Below, piece after piece: positions 41,843 through 50,642 of a DNA stretch of 64,000 bases. The notes beneath the pieces are model-generated. The model did no database searches. It was given only the letters and a program-made list of their open reading frames with translations, and was not told the origin of the DNA. Position 1 is the first letter of the stretch; each line of letters starts with the position of its first letter. The position numbers and the translations under genes are program-made. The stretch is taken from the NCBI RefSeq assembly GCF_009363075.1, contig NZ_CP045293.1:1612001-1676000 (forward strand), in the 5' to 3' direction. Origin of the DNA: Paenibacillus guangzhouensis (lineage in GTDB: Bacteria; Bacillota; Bacilli; Paenibacillales; Paenibacillaceae).

Positions 41843-43249
41843 TTGGTCTTTAGCAGCCTAATATTTCTGTTCCTCTTTCTGCCGATCACCGTTCTAATCT
41901 ATTATGTATCGCCTATGAAGCTTCGAAATGCTGTCCTGTTGGCGGTTAGCCTAATTTTTTATGCATGGGGCGAGCCGATATACATTTTTATTATGATATT
42001 TTCAACCGTATTTGATTATTTCAATGGGTTGCTGATCGATAAGTATAGATATCGAAAGACGATCGCTAGAGCTATTTTTATCTTTTCAATGATTGGCAGT
42101 TTAGGCATACTCGGGTTTTTCAAATATTCCGGTTTTGTCGTGAACAATATCAATCTGTTGTTGAATCTTCATATCCAAGCGGCTGATCTGCCGCTGCCTG
42201 TGGGCATTTCCTTTTATACGTTCCAGACGATGTCCTATATCGTCGACGTCTATAAAGGCAAAGTTCCGGTGCAGAGGAATTTCATCTCTTTTGGGGCTTA
42301 CGTGACGATGTTCCCGCAGCTTGTTGCCGGTCCGATCGTCAAATACGACGACATCGCGGGGCAGCTCGTAACCCGTAAGGTGACGCTAGATCGGTTTGGC
42401 GAAGGGGCAGAACTGTTCATCAGAGGACTTGCCAAAAAAGTGCTGCTGGCCAACAATATCGGATTATTGTGGACAAGCGTAAAATCGACTCCGATTGAGG
42501 AATTGACCGTACTATCCGCCTGGCTTGGCATAATCGCGTTTACGCTGCAAATCTATTTCGATTTTAGCGGGTACACCGATATGGCCCGCGGGCTTGGCAA
42601 AATGTTCGGTTTCGATTTTATGGAAAATTTCCGTTACCCTTATATTTCCAAAAGCGTGACGGAGTTTTGGCGCAGATGGCATATTTCGCTTGGCACCTGG
42701 TTTCGCGAGTACGTGTACATACCGCTTGGCGGTAACAGGTTAGGGCTAATGAAGCAGCTCCGGAATTTATTGGTCGTATGGTTTTTAACCGGCTTATGGC
42801 ACGGTGCCAGCTGGAATTTTATCATATGGGGTTTGTATTTTGGATTCTTTGTCATGATTGAGAAACTACTGCTTTTGCGGTGGCTGGGACGCATGCCCGC
42901 TTCGGTCAGTCATGTCTACACGCTACTAGTTGTTATCATCGGCTGGGTATTATTCGAGATGGATACGTTGGCTTCCGCTTGGCATTTCATCGGTGTGATG
43001 TTTGGTTTCGGCGGGCATGATTTTGCGGATCGACAGACGCTCTACGATTTGTCTACGAATGTAGTATTCCTTGTCGTATTGGCATGCTGTGCAACCCCAC
43101 TTCCAGGAAAAATTTTAGCCTACATGAAGGAAAAATGGAGGGTTGCCGGCGTGATTGTCGTTCCAATGATTTATGTAATATTTATGGTTTTGTCGACGGC
43201 TTATTTAGTCAATGACACCTATAATCCGTTTTTATACTTTCGATTTTAA
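41843..43249 (+). CDS. MBOAT-family O-acyltransferase (AlgI/DltB-like)
   Basis: 468 residues, about ten spans. Hallmarks are FDFSGYTDMARGLGKMFGFD, the tryptophan/histidine stretch EFWRRWHISLGTWFREYVYI (His280) and the catalytic His320 in LTGLWHGASWNF. MBOAT proteins of this type carry acyl groups across the membrane for O-acetylation of exopolysaccharide, alginate or wall polymers. Start TTG 41843 follows GGAGGTGTG by 5 bases, 35 bp after the GDSL gene. It is paired with the DHHW protein, the usual extracellular acceptor-side partner. Confidence 0.93.
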   Translation: MVFSSLIFLFLFLPITVLIYYVSPMKLRNAVLLAVSLIFYAWGEPIYIFIMIFSTVFDYFNGLLIDKYRYRKTIARAIFIFSMIGSLGILGFFKYSGFVVNNINLLLNLHIQAADLPLPVGISFYTFQTMSYIVDVYKGKVPVQRNFISFGAYVTMFPQLVAGPIVKYDDIAGQLVTRKVTLDRFGEGAELFIRGLAKKVLLANNIGLLWTSVKSTPIEELTVLSAWLGIIAFTLQIYFDFSGYTDMARGLGKMFGFDFMENFRYPYISKSVTEFWRRWHISLGTWFREYVYIPLGGNRLGLMKQLRNLLVVWFLTGLWHGASWNFIIWGLYFGFFVMIEKLLLLRWLGRMPASVSHVYTLLVVIIGWVLFEMDTLASAWHFIGVMFGFGGHDFADRQTLYDLSTNVVFLVVLACCATPLPGKILAYMKEKWRVAGVIVVPMIYVIFMVLSTAYLVNDTYNPFLYFRF

Positions 43250-43262
43250 GGGGGGGGCGACG

Positions 43263-44402
43263 ATGGACAGATATATCAAAACCCACCGTAATTTGCTAGC
43301 GCTATTACTGCTATTGTTTATAGGTGTGATCGCCGGTCTGAATGTTGTGATGCCGGTTCGTACATTTTCGGATTCGGAGAACCGGATGCTGAAGCAGCTG
43401 CCGCATTTCTCGCTGCAAGCATTGTTGTCAGGAACATTCATTGCCGACTTTGAGAAATACGTGTCTGACCAGTTTGTATTTAGAGACATGTGGATCGGGG
43501 CGAAAACCGATACGGATCGCATCATGGGGAAGAAGGAGAGCAACGGAATCTACCTCGGCAAAGATGGATATCTGATTCAGAATTTTAGTCCCCCGGCGGA
43601 AGAGGATGTGGAAGAGAAGGTGAATGCTATTCATGCGTTTGACCAAGCCACGCCTGGCTTGCGCAAATATATGATGCTGGTACCAACGGCGGCGGCACTG
43701 TATCGAGACAAGCATCCGAAATATGCCATAGTCGGCGATGAAGAAGCATATTTGAGGGAAATCCGCAGCTTGCTGCATCCTACTATTCGTTTTGTCGATG
43801 TGTTTCCTGCTTTATATGCCGCACGGGAACTGTCCATTTTCTATAAAACCGACCATCATTGGACGACCCAAGGCGCTTATATCGCCTACCTAGAACTTTG
43901 CAAGCAAATGGGGCTAGCACCGCAGCGTGAGGGAGAATTTAATATCCGGCAAGTAACCGATGAATTTTATGGCTCGCTGCATTCAAAAAGCGGTTTCAGA
44001 CATATTCAGCCCGACAGCATTGAACTGTACCTGCCAAAGAATCAAGAGAAATATACCGTAACATCAGTCGAGGAAGGTCTAACCACGAATTCATTGTATG
44101 CGATGAAGCAGCTTGAAGTGAAAGATAAATATGCCGTGTTCCTTAACGGTAACCATGCGCTTGTCCAAATCAAAACGGCTCTTGCAAACGGAAAAAAACT
44201 GCTGGTGGTCAAAGATTCATACGCCAATAGCTTTGTTCCTTTCCTATTAAAGCACTTTAGCGAAATTGATGTGGTAGACCTTCGATATTATGAAGGTGAC
44301 TTGGCGTCATTCGTGAAGGAACGCGATATCCATGACATGCTATTTCTTTATAATGCGAATACGTTTTTTGAAGACCCATCCATAAAAAATCTAACGGAGT
44401 GA
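43263..44402 (+). CDS. DHHW-motif extracellular acyl-transfer protein (AlgX/AlgJ-like SGNH)
   Basis: 379 residues. A single N-terminal span (ALLLLLFIGVIAGLNVV) anchors the protein outside. DHHW motif at about 197-200 in YKTDHHWTTQGAY, then ENRMLKQLP and a C-terminal LVVKDSYANSFVPFL carrying the likely nucleophile Ser. Such proteins take the acyl group delivered by an MBOAT partner and attach it to polysaccharide. ATG 43263 is 5 bases after GGGGGGGCG; the MBOAT stop is 11 bp upstream. Confidence 0.9.
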   Translation: MDRYIKTHRNLLALLLLLFIGVIAGLNVVMPVRTFSDSENRMLKQLPHFSLQALLSGTFIADFEKYVSDQFVFRDMWIGAKTDTDRIMGKKESNGIYLGKDGYLIQNFSPPAEEDVEEKVNAIHAFDQATPGLRKYMMLVPTAAALYRDKHPKYAIVGDEEAYLREIRSLLHPTIRFVDVFPALYAARELSIFYKTDHHWTTQGAYIAYLELCKQMGLAPQREGEFNIRQVTDEFYGSLHSKSGFRHIQPDSIELYLPKNQEKYTVTSVEEGLTTNSLYAMKQLEVKDKYAVFLNGNHALVQIKTALANGKKLLVVKDSYANSFVPFLLKHFSEIDVVDLRYYEGDLASFVKERDIHDMLFLYNANTFFEDPSIKNLTE

Positions 44403-44406
44403 TCCT

Positions 44407-44901
44407 ATGAGAAAACAACGGAAAGAGAAAAGTGCCTGTTTCCCAGTTATTCTTGCATTTATCGTCGCGATTGGCGTATTGGTCGGATGTTCAGGCAAGG
44501 ATGACAAGGAAGATGCTAAACTGTCGGCCATCCAAATCGGAGAAAACATCGAACAGAAGGTGAACTTGAAGGAAATGAAAGTGGGGGATCAGAATAAATT
44601 GAAGAAATTGTATAAGATTGATGTGGACAGCATCGTTGATTTTATTCTTTATACATCTACATCAAATGTGAAAGCAGATGAGTTGGCCGTTATCAAGCTA
44701 ACGGAACAGAATCAAGCGGATAACGTTATAGAGAAAATTAAGCAACGAATCGATGCACAAAAAATAAAATTCAAAGACTATCGCCCAGACGAATATTTTC
44801 TAGTCGAAAATTATGTGTTAAAGACGAGGGGATCATTTGTCTTCTTCGCAGTTTCTAAAGAGGCCGATCAAATGGAACGAGTATTTGACGACGCATTATA
44901 A
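44407..44901 (+). CDS. DUF4358-type lipoprotein of the acylation operon
   Basis: 164 residues with a lipoprotein signal ending LVGC (Cys28). The remainder, DVDSIVDFILYTSTSNVKAD, ELAVIKLTEQNQADN and KTRGSFVFFAVSKEAD, is DUF4358, which regularly follows MBOAT-DHHW genes in Firmicutes. Its function is unknown; accessory to acyl transfer is inferred from gene order. ATG 44407 lies 4 bp after the DHHW stop. Confidence 0.85.
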   Translation: MRKQRKEKSACFPVILAFIVAIGVLVGCSGKDDKEDAKLSAIQIGENIEQKVNLKEMKVGDQNKLKKLYKIDVDSIVDFILYTSTSNVKADELAVIKLTEQNQADNVIEKIKQRIDAQKIKFKDYRPDEYFLVENYVLKTRGSFVFFAVSKEADQMERVFDDAL

Positions 44902-45020
44902 CCCAGGATGGATTTTGACTTTATAAGTAAAGAGTCCTATCGTATTTTGATTCTTCCATGTATAATCATGGAAAAGCTCGGACAACAAGTGACCCGCCTA
45001 AGGAGAGAGCTTTCGAAAAT

Positions 45021-45042
45021 TTAAACTGACTAGTCAGTTTAA
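45021..45042. promoter_or_regulatory. Perfect 22-bp palindrome before the GH5 gene
   Basis: TTAAACTGACTAGTCAGTTT plus AA reads the same on both strands over 22 bases, and ends 21 bases before the start codon. ACTGACTAGTCAGT is the typical form of a TetR-family operator. A TATAAT at about 44960 may be the promoter, placing the palindrome in the transcribed leader. The TetR gene nearest to it is 3.7 kb away and not adjacent. Confidence 0.7.
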
Positions 45043-45063
45043 CGATGCGGAAGGGGATAATAT

Positions 45064-46590
45064 ATGTTGAACCGTTCGATTAAGGTAAAGGGCAGCCAGT
45101 TCGTGGATCAAGAGGGTCGCCAAGTCATTTTGCATGGCATCAATATGGTGTGCAAAGAGGGCAACTATATTGGCGCTTGGGACGAAAAAGATTTTCGGAA
45201 GCTGAAGGAATGGGGGTTCAACGTTATACGGCTAGGCATAATTTGGGATGGCGTTGAACCTGAGCCCGGAAAGTATGATGACGAATATCTCTCTGCGATT
45301 GAGAAGTTCGTCGAGTATGCGGCGAATCAAGGCCTCTGGGTATTCCTCGACATGCACCAGGACTTGTACGGCGTTGATTACGGTGACGGGGCGCCACAGT
45401 GGGCGACGCTGTCGGACGGAGCTCCGCATGTAACGGGTGAAGTGTGGAGCGATGCGTATTTAATCAGTCCCGCGGTTCAGCGGGCCTTCGATCATTTCTG
45501 GAACAACGCACCTGCTGAGGACGGCATCGGCCTGCAGGATCACTATGCAGCGGCATGGCGGCATGTTGCGGAACGGTTCGCAGACCATCCTGCCGTGATC
45601 GGCTACGATCTGATGAACGAGCCATTTATCGGTTCGGATGCCAATCAAATACAGCCGCTGATGTATGCGAAATATGCCGAAGAATTTGCCGTAGCAGAAG
45701 AAATTTCCGATCCAGATATCGAACAATTGATGCAGGACTTTTTCGATCCCGAGAAACGGATGAACCTCTTGCAATTTATGAGTGAAACGGAGCGATATAC
45801 ATCCATTATCGATGTTGTGACCGAGGGCTACGCTAGGTTCGAGCGTGACACGTTATCATCTTTCTTCTCCAAGGTGACGCAAGCGATTCGCGAAGTCGAT
45901 TCCGAGACGGCTATTTTCCTAGAAACGAATTATTTCTCGAACATTGGTGTATTGAGCGGCATCGAACCAGCAATCGATGTTCACGGTAATCGCGATGCGA
46001 ATCAAGTCTATGCGCCACACGGCTATGATCTCGTTACGGATACGAACTTCTCGGATGCGGCTAATGCGGAACGGGTCGGGCTTATTTTCGAGAGGCACGA
46101 ACAGACGCGCGGGCGGCTCGATATGCCACTCGTTATCGGCGAATGGGGTGCATACTACGGCTCCTCGGGCGCGACAGAAGCTGCATACGTGGTGAAGGAC
46201 ATGTTCGAAAAGCTGCTGTGCGGAGATACGTATTGGAGTTATGAAGGGAGCAATATGGACGAATATACATTCTTCAAGGCGATCCGCCGCGCCTATCCAA
46301 TGGCTGTTGCCGGATGCTTGCAGCATTACCGTCACGATCCCGATTCGGATGCGTTCACGATGACATGGGAAGAAGCAAATACATCCTCGGCAGAAGGAGT
46401 TTCTCTCGCGGCTACCATCATCTATGTTCCCGATCTTCAAAAGGCCGAGAACGGAGGCGTCGCTTTATCGCCGCAGGGCGATTCGTTCCACCTGGAGCGC
46501 ATTGAGGGGACGAATGCTGGGTATGTCGTCATTTCTCCTTCCACACGATTGGGTGAATCGATCGTAAGATCTATTCGAATCGGAAGCTGA
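45064..46590 (+). CDS. Glycoside hydrolase family 5 protein, no export signal
   Basis: 508 residues. The TIM-barrel hallmarks are VILHGINMV near 22, acid/base Glu186 in YDLMNEPF and nucleophile Glu360 in LVIGEWGAYYG, with HGYDLVTD between. This fits the endoglycoceramidase-like branch of GH5, with a C-terminal beta domain (430-508). There is no signal peptide or anchor, so it acts inside the cell, perhaps on imported oligosaccharides or glycosides. ATG 45064 follows GGAAGGGG. The 22-bp palindrome 21 bases upstream predicts repression by a TetR protein not found in this window. Confidence 0.88.
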   Translation: MLNRSIKVKGSQFVDQEGRQVILHGINMVCKEGNYIGAWDEKDFRKLKEWGFNVIRLGIIWDGVEPEPGKYDDEYLSAIEKFVEYAANQGLWVFLDMHQDLYGVDYGDGAPQWATLSDGAPHVTGEVWSDAYLISPAVQRAFDHFWNNAPAEDGIGLQDHYAAAWRHVAERFADHPAVIGYDLMNEPFIGSDANQIQPLMYAKYAEEFAVAEEISDPDIEQLMQDFFDPEKRMNLLQFMSETERYTSIIDVVTEGYARFERDTLSSFFSKVTQAIREVDSETAIFLETNYFSNIGVLSGIEPAIDVHGNRDANQVYAPHGYDLVTDTNFSDAANAERVGLIFERHEQTRGRLDMPLVIGEWGAYYGSSGATEAAYVVKDMFEKLLCGDTYWSYEGSNMDEYTFFKAIRRAYPMAVAGCLQHYRHDPDSDAFTMTWEEANTSSAEGVSLAATIIYVPDLQKAENGGVALSPQGDSFHLERIEGTNAGYVVISPSTRLGESIVRSIRIGS

Positions 46591-46701
46591 TCCCCGAACC
46601 ACCTGCCAGATTCAACAAACTTCAAAGTCCTAGTGCTAGCCTGTTCAGTACCGTTGGAGCAGCAGGGAAAATAGAGTTTTTAATACTAATCAAGAATGAT
46701 A

Positions 46702-46785
46702 CCAACGGGATACCCTATAGATTAATAAAATCACTCTAAAACGAGGCTGCCGCCATGGATCGGCAGCCTCGTTGCGCTAACGGAG
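46702..46785 (+). repeat. Dispersed repeat, complete copy with hairpin terminator
   Basis: CCAACGGGATACCCTATAGA, TTAATAAAATCACTC, then stem ACGAGGCTGCCG and CGGCAGCCTCGT, ending TGCGCTAACGG. It lies between GH5 and the oxidase gene and probably terminates the GH5 transcript. Confidence 0.7.
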
Positions 46786-46860
46786 CTTAAATCGTTGTGA
46801 AATCAAGAATAGGCTGTACGTATTATGGCAATATAATAAAAACAAAAAGGAGAGATTCCC

Positions 46861-48582
46861 TTGAGAAGAACGATAGCGGATTCCATTGTGGAATCCCTTC
46901 TGAACGCCGGCGTGAAGCGAATTTACGGCATTATCGGCGATTCGCTCAACGCCTTGCTCGATGCGATCCGTCGTTCCGGAAAAATAGAATGGATCCATGT
47001 CCGTCACGAAGAGGTTGCAGCGTTCGCGGCGGGCGCGGATGCCACCCTCAGCGGAGGAATCGCCGTATGTGCGGGTAGCAGCGGACCAGGTAATTTGCAT
47101 CTCATTAACGGATTGTACGATTGCCATCGAAATCGGGTGCCAGTACTTGCGATTGCCGCTCATATTCCGAGCAGTGAGATCGGCAGCGGCTTTTTTCAAG
47201 AGACTCGTCCGGACATGTTGTTCCAGGAATGCAGCTTCTTTTGTGAAGTCGTAACCGGACCGAAGCAAATGCCTCGAGCGGTTACGATGGCGATGCAGAC
47301 CGCGACGGCAAGGTCGGGAGTGTCTGTCTTAGTTCTTCCGGGTGATGTAGCCGCTTTCGAATTCGACGAAAGCCCCGTTCCGGAACGCGTTATCCATTCC
47401 ACCCGCCCGATTGTCTGCCCTTCTACAGATGAATTGAAGACGCTTGCCGACTACTTAAACAAAGGAAAGAGAATCACCTTGCTGTGCGGTGCCGGCTGCG
47501 CGGGAGCTCATGCTTCGCTCATGAAGCTGTGCGAGAAGCTGCAATCCCCGATGGTCATAGCGCTGCGAGGAAAAGAATATCTGGAATACGACAACCCGTA
47601 TTCCGTCGGATTAACCGGCCTCATTGGATATTCTTCCGGCTACCACGCCATGATGGAATGCGATGTATTACTCATGCTGGGTACCGATTTTCCATACCGA
47701 CAATTTTATCCGCAAGAAGCGACCATCCTTCAGGTTGATTTAGATTCCTCCCGACTAGGAAGGCGAACGACACTCGCATACGGGGTGTGCGGAGACGTGA
47801 AGACGACGGTCGAAATGCTGTTACCCCTGTTAAATGAACCGCATTCCCCTGATCATCTGCAGCACTTTGCAGCACATTATGCTAAAGTCCGCGAGGAACT
47901 GGACAAACTTGCAGAGCCCGGCCGAGCTCCTATTCATCCGCAATACCTCATGAAGGTAATCAGCGATTTCGCAGATGAGGATGCCGTTTTGACTTGCGAT
48001 GTTGGGACGCCGACTGTGTGGGCTGCCCGATATTTGAGCATGAATGGAAAAAGAAGGCTTATGGGCTCGTTTAACCACGGGACAATGGCAAACGCCATGC
48101 CTCAGGCGATTGGGGCGCAGGTTGCACTGCCAGGACGCCAGGTCGTATCACTGTCCGGGGACGGGGGACTCACCATGCTGCTCGGAGATCTATTGACTCT
48201 TCGTCAGCATAAGCTTCCGATCAAGATCGTTGTCTTTAATAATGGTGCGCTTGGATTCGTGGAATTAGAAATGAAAGCAGCGGGCTTTTTAGAATTTGGA
48301 ACGGAACTCGATAATCCAAACTTTGCGGTACTGGCACAATCCATGGGAATTGAAGGAATCCGGGTCGAGGATCCGAATGACTTGGAGAGCGCCGTTCGCC
48401 GAGCATTCGAACACAGCGGTCCGGTAGTGCTGGACGTTGTCGTCAATCGTCAGGAGCTGGCTATGCCGCCGAAGATCAACTTCGAGCAGGCACGCGGATT
48501 TACGATGTGGATGTTGAAAGCCGTTTTAAACGGGCAAGGCAACGAAATCATCGAACTGGCGAAAACCAATCTTCTTCGGTAA
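46861..48582 (+). CDS. Pyruvate oxidase/dehydrogenase (quinone)-type ThDP enzyme
   Basis: 573 residues with the PYR domain (VRHEEVAAFAAGADA with the catalytic Glu), the linker domain, and the PP domain bearing the ThDP motif SLSGDGGLTMLLGDL...NN. The close of the N-terminal part (IYGIIGDSLNALLDAIRR) and the C-terminal QARGFTMWMLKAVLNGQGNE are like PoxB and B. subtilis YdaP. Expected reaction: pyruvate to acetate and CO2 with FAD, passing electrons to quinone or oxygen. Start TTG 46861 is 6 bases after AAAGGAGAG. In B. subtilis the gene is a general-stress gene; no sigma-B promoter is evident here. Confidence 0.9.
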   Translation: MRRTIADSIVESLLNAGVKRIYGIIGDSLNALLDAIRRSGKIEWIHVRHEEVAAFAAGADATLSGGIAVCAGSSGPGNLHLINGLYDCHRNRVPVLAIAAHIPSSEIGSGFFQETRPDMLFQECSFFCEVVTGPKQMPRAVTMAMQTATARSGVSVLVLPGDVAAFEFDESPVPERVIHSTRPIVCPSTDELKTLADYLNKGKRITLLCGAGCAGAHASLMKLCEKLQSPMVIALRGKEYLEYDNPYSVGLTGLIGYSSGYHAMMECDVLLMLGTDFPYRQFYPQEATILQVDLDSSRLGRRTTLAYGVCGDVKTTVEMLLPLLNEPHSPDHLQHFAAHYAKVREELDKLAEPGRAPIHPQYLMKVISDFADEDAVLTCDVGTPTVWAARYLSMNGKRRLMGSFNHGTMANAMPQAIGAQVALPGRQVVSLSGDGGLTMLLGDLLTLRQHKLPIKIVVFNNGALGFVELEMKAAGFLEFGTELDNPNFAVLAQSMGIEGIRVEDPNDLESAVRRAFEHSGPVVLDVVVNRQELAMPPKINFEQARGFTMWMLKAVLNGQGNEIIELAKTNLLR

Positions 48583-48639
48583 TAGGAATACTTTGAAGTG
48601 TTGTCAGAAGACTGACCACACTACCTTGGTCGTAATCGT

Positions 48640-48678
48640 AAAATAGCCCCAATCTGATTGCCAGGTGGGGGCTATTTT
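48640..48678 (+). terminator. Terminator of the oxidase gene
   Basis: AAAATAGCCCC (48640-48650) and GGGGCTATTTT (48667-48677) form a strong stem. Confidence 0.85.
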
Positions 48679-48770
48679 AATGTCGTGCTGGACTTGAAAT
48701 TGACAAGAAGGAAAGGGTACTATAGAATTAGGAAAACAAAAAAAATATTATATTTTCCTCGTTTTAGAGA

Positions 48771-49343
48771 TTGGAGTTGAATTCAAACTTGAGGCAAAAA
48801 ATCATGCTGCATGCAAAACAAGAAATTTTCAAATCAGGCTTTCGCTTCACTATGGCGGATATGGCTAGGCAATGCGGTGTAAGTACGAAAACCATCTATG
48901 AGTATTATTCCTCCAAGGAAGAACTGATTCGTGATTTGGTACAGGAGGCGATTGATGAAATCAAAGAGCGGGAGCAGGCTATTATTCATGGTCAGACATT
49001 GAACACAATGGATAAATTAAAGGCTTTGCTCGTACTGCTTCCGCAGGATTTTCAGTTTTTTGATATCAAGCGTCTGTACGAGCTGCAGCGTTATTACTCC
49101 GAGGTATGGGAATACCTGAATACCTTCATGGAAGAGCAATGGGATGGAGTAGACCAAATCGTTGCAGAAGGCCAGGCTGAAGGCCTGTTTGGGACGTTTA
49201 ATAGGGCTCTTTTTATACAGTTATATATTGGAGGTTTAAACCGACTGATGGAGCAAGCCTCTGTACATCAGACCGGATTAACGCTGAGGGAAGCCTTGCA
49301 TGAAATGGTAGATATCATGATACATGGGATAAGGATGAGGTGA
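48771..49343 (+). CDS. TetR-family regulator (YvaF-like)
   Basis: About 190 residues. The helix-turn-helix is FTMADMARQCGVSTKTIYEY, YSSKEELIRDLVQ (residues 24-58). Gene order matches B. subtilis yvaF-yvaE-yvaD, with an SMR exporter 5 bp downstream, so it probably represses its own operon. The start is uncertain: TTG 48771 has no strong binding site, and other in-frame TTG codons and ATG 48804 follow. No palindrome like that at 45021 is found upstream. Confidence 0.85.
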   Translation: MELNSNLRQKIMLHAKQEIFKSGFRFTMADMARQCGVSTKTIYEYYSSKEELIRDLVQEAIDEIKEREQAIIHGQTLNTMDKLKALLVLLPQDFQFFDIKRLYELQRYYSEVWEYLNTFMEEQWDGVDQIVAEGQAEGLFGTFNRALFIQLYIGGLNRLMEQASVHQTGLTLREALHEMVDIMIHGIRMR

Positions 49344-49347
49344 TGGC

Positions 49348-49734
49348 ATGCCTTGGTTGTTGCTGATGCTTGCAATAGCGTCGGAAGTGGCAGGTACTAC
49401 ATTTATGAAGCTATCGATGGGATTTACGAAGTTGATACCATCTATACTGATGGTGGTCTTTTATCTGCTTAGTCTCTCCATATTGAACATAGCATTAAAG
49501 GGAATCCCTGTAAGCGTTGCATATGCCATTTGGTCTGGCATGGGAACCGCCCTTGTGGTAGGCGTTGGCTGGGTGCTATTTGGAGAACAGTTGACAACTA
49601 TAAAACTCATTTCTATGCTGCTGATCATCGTTGGTGTGGTGGGCTTGAATCTAGGGAGTAGCAGTCATGGAAAAGAGGAGAGTACAAGTCAACAAGATCA
49701 CACGATACATACAACCGTTCAAAAGGAGTGGTAA
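49348..49734 (+). CDS. Small multidrug resistance (SMR) transporter, YvaE-like
   Basis: 128 residues with four hydrophobic segments and the SMR signature MLAIASEVAGTTFMKLSMGF, containing the essential membrane Glu at residue 13, and the GMGTALVVGVGWVLFGEQL region typical of drug-exporting SMR proteins. It works as an antiparallel dimer, exchanging protons for cationic drugs. A short hydrophilic C-terminal tail (HGKEESTSQQDHT) is added. Start 5 bp after the TetR stop. Confidence 0.92.
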   Translation: MPWLLLMLAIASEVAGTTFMKLSMGFTKLIPSILMVVFYLLSLSILNIALKGIPVSVAYAIWSGMGTALVVGVGWVLFGEQLTTIKLISMLLIIVGVVGLNLGSSSHGKEESTSQQDHTIHTTVQKEW

Positions 49735-49736
49735 AG

Positions 49737-50135
49737 ATGAGCGGTAGACTAAGGGGATTACTTTTATTTACGGATATAGCGTTTCTTGTATATTGGTTCG
49801 TGACCTACTTTCATTTGATTCCTCCAAATTATGCGTATCAGGATTACAATAACAAGTTGCTTGTGACTTGGAACTGGTCTTTTTTTCCACTTGATGTTCT
49901 GATCTCGGCTACAGGGTTACTGAGTCTTTATTATTATCGAAAGTCCAATGCACGATGGATGCCGCTGGTACTGATCTCACTGGTTCTTACTTCCTGTTCA
50001 GGACTACAAGCCATTGCATTCTGGGTTATCAAAGGGGATTATGACCTTATGTGGTGGATTCCAAATCTGTTCCTGCTGCTTTATCCGTTGGTATTTCTTC
50101 CTGGGCTGGTTCGCAAAGGGTTCATTGGCAATTGA
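49737..50135 (+). CDS. DUF5360-type membrane protein, YvaD-like
   Basis: 132 residues, four probable spans: GLLLFTDIAFLVYWFVTYF, LDVLISATGLLSLYYY, LVLISLVLTSCSGLQAIAFW and LFLLLYPLVFLPGLV. It resembles YvaD, which is third in the yvaFED operon of B. subtilis. ATG 49737 follows AAAGGAGTG by 9 bases and lies just after the SMR stop. Its function is unknown; a partner in drug efflux is inferred. Confidence 0.8.
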   Translation: MSGRLRGLLLFTDIAFLVYWFVTYFHLIPPNYAYQDYNNKLLVTWNWSFFPLDVLISATGLLSLYYYRKSNARWMPLVLISLVLTSCSGLQAIAFWVIKGDYDLMWWIPNLFLLLYPLVFLPGLVRKGFIGN

Positions 50136-50323
50136 CCCTCAAATGATATTGAAAAGAAAGCAGAAAGACATTTTGATCCTATGTATATTCATATCTGCTC
50201 AAAGCTTTTACCTAAACCTACATTGTGATGAAGAAACTCGTGAGAGAAACGTCTAGGTGAAAGAAATTGGTCGGAGGAAGAGATTCAAAAACGATTGCTT
50301 GAAATTGCCTCTGTTTTTATTAT

Positions 50324-50339
50324 GCTAACGGGCAGAATT
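50324..50339 (+). repeat. Dispersed repeat, right-end copy
   Basis: GCTAACGGGCAGAATT, right arm only, in the 290-bp gap before the next small frame. TATGGTACAAT at about 50371 is a likely extended -10. Confidence 0.5.
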
Positions 50340-50425
50340 GAGTAACAGTTATTACCAATAATTGAGAGAGTATGGTACAATTTAGTAATCAAAATCAAAA
50401 GCAAAGATAAAATCAAAGGAGGTAG

Positions 50426-50628
50426 TTGAGGTCAAGCTTATCAAAAACTTTACTATCGTAGTTGTTAGTCTTGTTGGCGATTTATGGCTCGGATTGGGAA
50501 TAAAACAAAATGTTTATGATAACAACGCATATACGAAAACTAAAACAGGATATTTCATCTTTACCTCAGTTGCAGCATTGATAGCCCTGACAACAGTTGT
50601 ATGGCTGTGTATGAAAATTTATAAATAA
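50426..50628 (+). pseudogene. Small two-span membrane protein, start frame disturbed
   Basis: From 50431 the frame reads VKLIKNFTIVVVSLVGDLWL, then GLGIKQNVYD and ISVAALIALTTVVWLCMKIY-type hydrophobic sequence (about 65 residues, two spans). A good binding site AAAGGAGGT (50416-50423) is followed by TTG at 50426, but that TTG is out of frame with the body. Removing five bases (GGTCA at 50430-50434) would give TTG-AAG-CTT-ATC, i.e. Met-Lys-Leu-Ile. A 5-base insertion at the start is therefore likely; alternatively a non-standard start is used. Confidence 0.45.
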
Positions 50629-50642
50629 GAGACAAGCGGCTA

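Noticed and set aside
45919-46440. Antisense ORF in the GH5 gene
   Set aside because: The composition (many Ile, Arg, His) is typical of reverse-frame shadows; GH5 motifs prove the plus strand.
46790-46860. Sigma-B promoter for the pyruvate oxidase gene
   Set aside because: TATAAT at 46832 is present but GTTTAA and GGGTAT boxes at the right spacing are not; the homologue's stress control cannot be assumed here.
3307-50380. TATGGTAnnAT promoter as part of the dispersed repeat
   Set aside because: It follows several right arms, but at variable distances (8 to 35 bases), so it is likely just a common extended -10 of nearby genes.
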